A stretch of 58,086 nt of DNA from Streptomyces sp. TRM68367 (lineage in GTDB: Bacteria; Actinomycetota; Actinomycetes; Streptomycetales; Streptomycetaceae), in contig NZ_JACTVI010000052.1 of the NCBI RefSeq assembly GCF_014495685.1, positions 1 to 58,086 of the forward strand, read 5' to 3'. Position 1 is the first letter of the stretch. Every line of letters begins with the position of its first letter. The position numbers and the translations under genes were made by a program. The notes beneath the pieces are model-generated. The model was not told the origin of the DNA and did not search any database. It saw only the letters and a program-made list of their open reading frames with translations. Positions 53,469 through 58,086 of this stretch are shown here, in pieces.

Positions 53469-54317
53469 ATGAAGCTCCGTAAGGTCACCGCCGCCGCGGC
53501 CGCCGCCCTCGTTCTCTCCGTGACCGCCACAGCCTGTGGCGGCGACAACGGCGGTGGCAACAACACCGGCTCGGGCTCCGGCGGTGGCGACAAGATCAAG
53601 ATTGGCATCAAGTACGACCAGCCCGGTCTCGGCCTGAAGGAGCCGGACGGATCCTTCACCGGCTTCGACGTGGACGTGGCGACGTACGTGGCCAAGGAAC
53701 TGGGCTACGAGCCGAACCAAATCGAGTGGGTCGAGACCCAGAGCGCCGACCGTGAGAACGCGCTCGCCCGTGGCGACGTGAAGTTCATCGCGGCCACCTA
53801 CTCGATCACCGACGAGCGCAAGCAGAAGGTCGACTTCGCCGGCCCGTACCTGCTGGCCCACCAGGACCTGCTGGTCAAGGCGGACTCCGACATCAAGGAG
53901 GGCACCGACCTCAACGGCAAGAAGCTCTGCTCGGTGACCGGCTCGACCTCGGCGCAGAACGTCAAGAACGAGATCGCGCCGAAGGCTCAGTTGCAGGAGC
54001 TTGGCGGTTACTCGGAGTGCATCGCGGGTCTGCAGAGCGGCGCTCTCGACGCCGTGACCACGGACGACGCGATCCTCGCAGGCTTCGCGGCGCAGGACCA
54101 GTACAAGGGGCAGTTCAAGCTTGCCGGACTCAAGCTGAGCAACGAGAACTACGGCATCGGTGTCAAGAAGGGCGACACCGCGACCGTGAACAAGATCAAC
54201 GACGCGCTGGAGAAGATGGTCAGCGACAAGTCCTGGGACAAGGCCGTCAAGGACAACTTCGGCCCGGCCAACTACAAGTACGAGCCCGCGCCGAAGATCG
54301 GTCAGATCGTCAAGTAA
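53469..54317 (+). CDS. gluB: Glutamate-binding lipoprotein of the ABC transporter
   Basis: A 282-residue extracellular binding protein. ATG 53469 is preferred over one 9 bp upstream because AAAGGA sits 8 bp before it. The signal peptide MKLRKVTAAAAAALVLSV ends in a lipobox-like ATAC, then a Gly/Asn-rich linker. The mature domain is the SBP family 3 fold (GIKYDQPGLGLKEPDGSFTG, FDVDVATYVAKELGYE, ALARGDVKFIAATYSITDER, GALDAVTTDDAILAGFA). It delivers glutamate to GluCD. Confidence 0.96.
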   Translation: MKLRKVTAAAAAALVLSVTATACGGDNGGGNNTGSGSGGGDKIKIGIKYDQPGLGLKEPDGSFTGFDVDVATYVAKELGYEPNQIEWVETQSADRENALARGDVKFIAATYSITDERKQKVDFAGPYLLAHQDLLVKADSDIKEGTDLNGKKLCSVTGSTSAQNVKNEIAPKAQLQELGGYSECIAGLQSGALDAVTTDDAILAGFAAQDQYKGQFKLAGLKLSNENYGIGVKKGDTATVNKINDALEKMVSDKSWDKAVKDNFGPANYKYEPAPKIGQIVK

Positions 54318-54334
54318 CGCGGGACTCCGCAGAC

Positions 54335-54368
54335 GCGCCGCCGCCCACCGCTTCTCTGGCGGCGGCGC
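54335..54368 (+). terminator. Intercistronic hairpin between gluB and gluC
   Basis: GCGCCGCCGCC (54335-54345) pairs perfectly with GGCGGCGGCGC (54358-54368) around a 12-nt loop, 18 bp after the gluB stop and 45 bp before gluC. Such hairpins can stop part of the transcription or protect the gluAB transcript, giving more binding protein than permease. Confidence 0.75.
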
Positions 54369-54413
54369 GCCACGTCCGCCACGTATGCCACACACCCGGA
54401 AGCGCGGGAGATC

Positions 54414-55091
54414 GTGTTCGACTTTCTTTCTGACTATGACAACCCGACCCTGCTGGGCGCCTTCTGGGTCACGGTGCAGCTCACCGCCTTCTCGGCCATC
54501 GGCTCCCTGATCTGGGGCACTCTGCTGGCGGCCATGAGGGTCAGCCCGGTTCCGCTGATGCGCGGGTTCGGCACTGCCTACGTGAACATCGTCCGGAACA
54601 TCCCCCTGACCGTCATCATCGTCTTCACCTCGCTCGGCCTCGCCAACATCTTCGGCGTGACGATGGGCGCGCCCGACGACTTCAAGGCCAAGGCCTTCCG
54701 CCTGGCGGTCCTCGGCCTCGTCGCCTACACCGCGGCCTTCGTCTGCGAGGCGATCCGCTCCGGCATCAACACGGTGCCCGTCGGACAGGCCGAGGCGGCC
54801 CGCGCCATCGGGCTGAGCTTCAGCCAGGTTCTGCGGCTCATCGTGCTGCCGCAGGCGTTCCGTTCGGTCATCGGGCCGCTGGCCAGCGTACTGATCGCGC
54901 TGACCAAGAACACGACCGTGGCGGCCGCGATCGGCGTGGCGGAGGCCGCCCTCCTGATGAAGGAAATGATCGAGAACGAGGCACAGACGCTGCTCATCGG
55001 CGGGATCTTCGCCTTCGGGTTCGTGGTACTGACCCTGCCCACCGGCCTCATCCTCGGCTGGCTGAGCAAGCGACTGGCGGTGAAGCGATGA
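54414..55091 (+). CDS. gluC: Glutamate ABC transporter permease
   Basis: A 225-residue inner-membrane permease of the HisM type with GTG start at 54414. Five membrane segments are evident. The cytoplasmic EAA loop is EAARAIGLSFSQVLRLIVLP, which contacts GluA. The last four bases overlap the gluD start (ATGA), so the two permease subunits are translationally coupled. Confidence 0.95.
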   Translation: MFDFLSDYDNPTLLGAFWVTVQLTAFSAIGSLIWGTLLAAMRVSPVPLMRGFGTAYVNIVRNIPLTVIIVFTSLGLANIFGVTMGAPDDFKAKAFRLAVLGLVAYTAAFVCEAIRSGINTVPVGQAEAARAIGLSFSQVLRLIVLPQAFRSVIGPLASVLIALTKNTTVAAAIGVAEAALLMKEMIENEAQTLLIGGIFAFGFVVLTLPTGLILGWLSKRLAVKR

Positions 55092-55990
55092 CGTCCGTTC
55101 TCTACGACGCCCCGGGCCCGAAGGCCAAGCGGCGCAACCTGCTGTTCTCGGTGGTCTTCTTCGTCCTGCTCGCCCTGCTGCTGTGGTGGATCTGGCAGAC
55201 GATGGACGACAAGGGCCAGCTGCAGTGGTCCCTGTGGGAGCCGTTCACCACCTCCGAGGCCTGGACGACGTATCTACTGCCGGGCCTCGTCAACACCCTG
55301 AAGGCCGCAGCGCTGGCGATGGTCATCGCCCTGCCGCTGGGCGCGATCTTCGGCATCGCTCGCCTGTCCGACCACCGGTGGGTCAGGGTCCCGGCCGGCG
55401 CGGTGGTCGAGTTCTTCCGAGCGATTCCGGTCCTGCTCCTGATGCTGTTCGCCAACGAGGTTTACGTCCGCTCCACGGGCATCCCGAGCGATGAGCGACC
55501 CCTGTACGCGGTCGTCACCGGCCTGGTGCTCTACAACGCCTCGGTCCTCGCCGAAATCGTACGCGCCGGCATCCTCTCCCTGCCCAAGGGCCAGTCGGAA
55601 GCCGCGTTCGCCGTCGGCCTGCGCAAGGGCCAGACGATGACGAGCATCCTGCTGCCGCAAGCCGTCACCGCCATGCTGCCGGCCATCGTCAGCCAGCTGG
55701 TCGTCATCGTGAAGGACACCGCGCTGGGGGGCGTGATGCTCGGGTTCACCGAGTTGCTCAACGCTCGCCAGACACTCGCGGCCAACTACGCGAACGTCAT
55801 CCCCAGCTTCATCATGGTGGCGGTCATCTACATCATCCTGAACTTCATCCTCACCTCCTTCGCCTCCTGGCTGGAGGGCAGGCTGCGGCGCAGCAAGCGG
55901 AGCACCGGGGCCGTCGTCGGTGCCGATGAGGTCGAGGACCTCAATGCGGCTGAGGTCGGGGGCTCGTACGGGACCAGCGCCAGCGCGTGA
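55088..55990 (+). CDS. gluD: Glutamate ABC transporter permease
   Basis: A 300-residue permease paired with GluC. Membrane segments begin at about 20 (LFSVVFFVLLALLLWWIWQT), and the EAA loop is SEAAFAVGLRKGQTMTSILL. It is longer than GluC because of an N-terminal cytoplasmic segment and an acidic C-terminal tail (VVGADEVEDLNAAEVGGS). It ends the operon; a strong terminator follows. Confidence 0.95.
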   Translation: MTSVLYDAPGPKAKRRNLLFSVVFFVLLALLLWWIWQTMDDKGQLQWSLWEPFTTSEAWTTYLLPGLVNTLKAAALAMVIALPLGAIFGIARLSDHRWVRVPAGAVVEFFRAIPVLLLMLFANEVYVRSTGIPSDERPLYAVVTGLVLYNASVLAEIVRAGILSLPKGQSEAAFAVGLRKGQTMTSILLPQAVTAMLPAIVSQLVVIVKDTALGGVMLGFTELLNARQTLAANYANVIPSFIMVAVIYIILNFILTSFASWLEGRLRRSKRSTGAVVGADEVEDLNAAEVGGSYGTSASA

Positions 55991-56032
55991 TGAAGCCTTC
56001 GTCACTGTCCGGGAGTTGATGCGAGGTGCCTG

Positions 56033-56073
56033 CATGACTGTGGCCCGCCTAGTAGCGGCGGGCCACAGTCATG
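56033..56073. terminator. Terminator of the gluABCD operon
   Basis: CATGACTGTGGCCCGCC (56033-56049) pairs perfectly with GGCGGGCCACAGTCATG (56057-56073) around the loop TAGTAGC, a 17-bp stem. It lies 43 bp after the gluD stop. It is the longest perfect hairpin in the window and can act in both directions. Confidence 0.93.
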
Positions 56074-56091
56074 TGCAGTCACGAAAGGTCA

Positions 56092-56385
56092 TCAGCCGAC
56101 CGGCTTGATGCTCTTGCTCCCCGTACGGTCCAAGGGTTCCAGGTGGATGGTCAGTGTGACGGACGCCTTCATGTCTCCTATGGGAGTCAGCAGGACGGAC
56201 TTGTTGCAGCCCTCCACGTCCTGCTCGACCGTATCGACGCTGCTTCCCCACTTGACCGCTGCACGGGCCTTCCAGATCGCGCAGCCCGCGTAAGTGACGC
56301 GAATGGAGTGCTTACGCAGATTCGGGAGCGAGGTGCTGCGGTACTGCTTGTCCGTGTACTTGTGGGACTTCATTCCCCGAGACAT
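56092..56385 (-). CDS. Hypothetical protein, possibly the 3' part of a split ORF
   Basis: A 97-residue frame starting at ATG 56385 (MSRGMKSHKYTDKQYRSTSL), directly preceded in frame by a TAA that ends a 31-codon ORF. The protein has two cysteines (YAGCAIWKARAAVKWG and VEGCNKSVLL) and alternating strand-like segments ending in VTLTIHLEPLDRTGSKSIK. I recognise no family. There is no good ribosome site before this ATG. It lies next to the gluD terminator in accessory DNA with lower GC than the core. Confidence 0.45.
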   Translation of the reverse strand: MSRGMKSHKYTDKQYRSTSLPNLRKHSIRVTYAGCAIWKARAAVKWGSSVDTVEQDVEGCNKSVLLTPIGDMKASVTLTIHLEPLDRTGSKSIKPVG

Positions 56386-56481
56386 TTATCTGGCCACTCG
56401 CATTCGAAGGTAGACCTCGGAAGTTTTCGGCGCTTGCCGACGGCGCCATGAGACCGGCTCCGTAAGCGTCTTTCGCTTCAT
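56386..56481 (-). CDS. 31-residue ORF ending in a stop directly before the next frame
   Basis: MKRKTLTEPVSWRRRQAPKT and 11 further residues, then TAA. It has a good ribosome site (GAGAGGA) upstream of its ATG. It is in the same frame as the following 97-residue ORF, so stop and start are adjacent codons. It may be a leader peptide or the 5' part of one gene broken by a nonsense change. Confidence 0.35.
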   Translation of the reverse strand: MKRKTLTEPVSWRRRQAPKTSEVYLRMRVAR

Positions 56482-56500
56482 CGTTGTTTACGTTCCTCTC

Positions 56501-56650
56501 TCATGCCGGGTAGTTGCCCCGTTCCCACCGCCACGAGTGCTGGTAAGAATCGGATACCGCAACATAGGTGAGGGTTCCCTGCACCCAGAAGGACTTGCAC
56601 TTGCTTTTACTCGGCAGCGACCGGTTGATAGTGCCGGCGCGGGTTGACAC
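56501..56650 (-). CDS. Short ORF, 49 residues, unrecognised
   Basis: A GTG-started frame (VSTRAGTINRSLPSKSKCKS) continuing FWVQGTLTYVAVSDSYQHSW and RWERGNYPA. The composition, with many aromatic residues in alternating strand-like order, looks like real protein rather than random frame. A TGA precedes the GTG. It may be the 3' part of a longer secreted protein whose front is lost. It lies upstream of the two ORFs above on the same strand. Confidence 0.35.
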   Translation of the reverse strand: MSTRAGTINRSLPSKSKCKSFWVQGTLTYVAVSDSYQHSWRWERGNYPA

Positions 56651-56730
56651 TCATCCAGTTTCGATGGCGACCGACACTCCATCGCGCTTCATGTGTTCTC
56701 CGTTTCCTTCGGCGACCCGGCGTTCACACC

Positions 56731-56805
56731 CTCCCATCCCGTGCAACTGCGGGAGACCCCCACAAGGTGTGGGCGCAAGGGGCCCTCCCTCGATCGGAGG
56801 AGGGC
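56731..56805. other. Three consecutive hairpins in a gene-poor stretch
   Basis: Within 75 bp lie CTCCC/GGGAG (56731-56735 with 56751-56755), CCCACA/TGTGGG (56759-56764 with 56768-56773) and GCCCTCC/GGAGGGC (56782-56788 with 56799-56805). The rest of 56,806-57,138 shows no gene. The cluster could be terminators of neighbouring mobile fragments or a folded RNA. It does not fit tRNA rules. Confidence 0.45.
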
Positions 56806-57138
56806 GTCGCGTGGCATGACCACTCGGCAACTAGCGAGCCGAAGCGCCCGAAAAACTCGCCAAGTTCCAACTAAAGGGTGCTGAGATTACTCAGCCTGGG
56901 TTGCTCTGCAATCCTGCACGGAAGTCAGCGTTGCTGCCGAAGCAACGGCAGACAAGTCGCTACATGCACTCAGATAACTCGCCCCGACACCGTACTCGCC
57001 TTTCTGCCCAGCGTCGGTGAATCCATTCTCCTCCTAAATATCCTCCACCAGCACCGAGCACCGCCCGCGACCCTTATGCTCACCGACGACCTGAACAAGA
57101 GGGATGCACGACGCCTTTTCCTCCATGGCGCGTCCGGG

Positions 57139-57774
57139 CTACTGAGACACCAGGGGACAAGTAACCCGCTGGTAGCTAATGGGCTTGCTGGCGGTGGTCT
57201 TCTTCGGCTGTCGGGGCAGGGTCTTCTCGCGGTCGAGGTGGCCGTACACCGTGGAGCGGGGGACGCCGAACATGTCGGCGATCTGCTGGACGGTCTTCTC
57301 CCGCTCGTCGTGGAGCCGCTGGGCGAGCGCGGCCTGGTCCGGGGTGAGCTTGGGCCGGCGCCCGCCGACGCGGCCGCAGGCTCGCGCGGCGGCGAGCCCG
57401 TCGTTGGTGTTCGCCACGATCAGCTCGCGCTGCAGCTCGGCGAGCACGGACAGCATCCCGAACATCGCCCGGCCCTCCATGGTGGAGGTGTCGATGCCCT
57501 GCTCGATGACGTGCAGCTCGATGCCGCGCTCGCGCAGGTCAGCGCCGAGGGTGACCAGGTGCAGTACGGAGCGGGAGAGCCGGTCGAGCCGGGTGACCTT
57601 GAGCGTGTCGCCCTCGCGCAGCAGCTCGAGGACGAGATCGAGCTTCGGGCGCGATGCCTTCGCGCCGCTGGCGGTGTCGACGTGGATGTTCTCGCGGTCG
57701 ACGCCAGCCCGGATCAGGGCGTCGATCTGATGATCGGGGTTCTGGTCGGCGGTGGAGGCGCGTAGCCGATGAGC
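57139..57774 (-). pseudogene. Serine resolvase/invertase, frameshifted near the N-terminus
   Basis: From ATG 57774 the frame reads MLIGYA and then shifts: four bases are missing against the expected Arg-Ala-Ser of the YARxS motif, so the catalytic serine region is lost and the frame stops soon after. In the next frame the rest is intact: DQIDALIRAG, DTLKVTRLDRLSRSVLHLVT, MEGRAMFGMLSVLAELQREL, then the helix-turn-helix (VQQIADMFGVPRSTVYGHLD). No start in that frame restores the serine. It is a Tn3/Hin-type resolvase made non-functional by a small deletion. Confidence 0.88.
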
Positions 57775-57847
57775 ATGTGTCGGAATCTACCGGCCGGATC
57801 GTTCATCGACGTTGATTTCCGGCACGAGATGTCGACGCTGCCGACCT

Positions 57848-57885
57848 GGGGTCCCAGTAGTTCCCGCCGAAAAAACAACGCTAAG
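57848..57885 (+). repeat. 38-bp terminal inverted repeat of a Tn3-family transposon
   Basis: The 38 bases start GGGGTCCCAG and end AACGCTAAG. This has the exact length, outer GGGG and inner ACG[CT]TAAG of Tn3-family ends. The outer end is at 57848, so the transposon should extend to the right beyond the window; the five bases before it (GACCT) would be the target duplication. The mate end is not in the window. Confidence 0.75.
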
Positions 57886-58086
57886 GGGTCCTTTCAGAAA
57901 GCCGGATGCTGCGGGCGAGGGTCATGCAGTGAGGTCTTCTCGGCAACGTAACGGTTGCGGTGTGTGACGGGGTGCGGGTGCCCGCTCGCGGCCTAGGTCC
58001 AATGCCGTGTAGTTAGGGCTTGCCGATTAATAACTCGCTGTCTTGATCTCCGGTGGGTGGGTGAGTCCTGCCGCGCTGGCGAGGGC
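57886..58086. other. Right edge, presumed interior of the transposon
   Basis: No CDS longer than a few dozen codons is visible. The last 100 bp include ccaatgccgtgtagttaggg, which resembles the upstream end of some Streptomyces insertion sequences, but no partner can be checked. Confidence 0.35.

Noticed and set aside
56731..56805. A tRNA gene in the three-hairpin segment
   Set aside because: Stem lengths and the absence of a T-loop GTTCRANNC and acceptor stem do not fit a tRNA.

Overview
The window is Streptomyces chromosome, or a very close relative. GC content is high, coding regions show the strong third-position GC bias of the genus, GTG starts are common, and the genes include hrdB, whiH, B12-dependent nrdJ with nrdR, rshA and gluABCD/gluRK. 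From memory, the central block (hrdB to gluD) keeps the gene order of the S. coelicolor core around SCO5820 to SCO5774, read in reverse. No rRNA, tRNA or CRISPR array was found.

Layout. (1) 1-5,940 is accessory DNA: a decayed left end with a HAD-hydrolase fragment, an AT-rich inverted-repeat island, then a tightly overlapping minus-strand operon of tyrosine integrase, small proteins, a CxxC protein, a prim-pol primase and a DUF3987 ATPase. This looks like an integrative replicon abutting the hrdB terminator. (2) 5,941-14,465 holds hrdB, whiH, an ABC ATPase-permease fusion with a 42-bp coding repeat, an NrtR-like Nudix regulator and a glycogen-debranching-like protein. (3) 14,780-27,526 holds a DUF4192 protein, RecQ with a phosphoribosyltransferase-like tail, a structured leader candidate, conserved hypotheticals, rnhB, a TetR/MFS pair with two clear operators, an ADP-ribosylglycohydrolase, a histidine phosphatase, a DUF4937-like protein and a TerD protein. 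(4) 27,622-34,702 is the nucleotide and DNA-damage block: nrdR-nrdJ with two NrdR boxes 31 bp apart, divergent lexA with an SOS box, and a DinG-type helicase. (5) 35,066-48,724 holds a broken trypsin-like protease, hflX, an M1 peptidase, rshA, dapF, a membrane protein, miaA, two small proteins, an extradiol-dioxygenase-like protein, miaB and a lipoprotein carbonic anhydrase. (6) 49,222-55,990 holds a TAXI solute-binding protein and the glutamate system: gluK-gluR divergent from gluABCD. (7) 56,092-58,086 is accessory again: small unknown ORFs split by an in-frame stop, a three-hairpin segment, a frameshifted serine resolvase, and a 38-bp Tn3-family terminal inverted repeat opening towards the right edge.

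How the parts fit. Deoxynucleotide supply (NrdJ under NrdR), SOS control (LexA) and helicases (RecQ, DinG) sit together. HrdB and WhiH connect growth and sporulation transcription. RshA handles (p)ppGpp. GluRK senses glutamate and controls GluABCD uptake. Mobile DNA is confined to the two ends, and the core between them is intact except for the secreted protease remnant.
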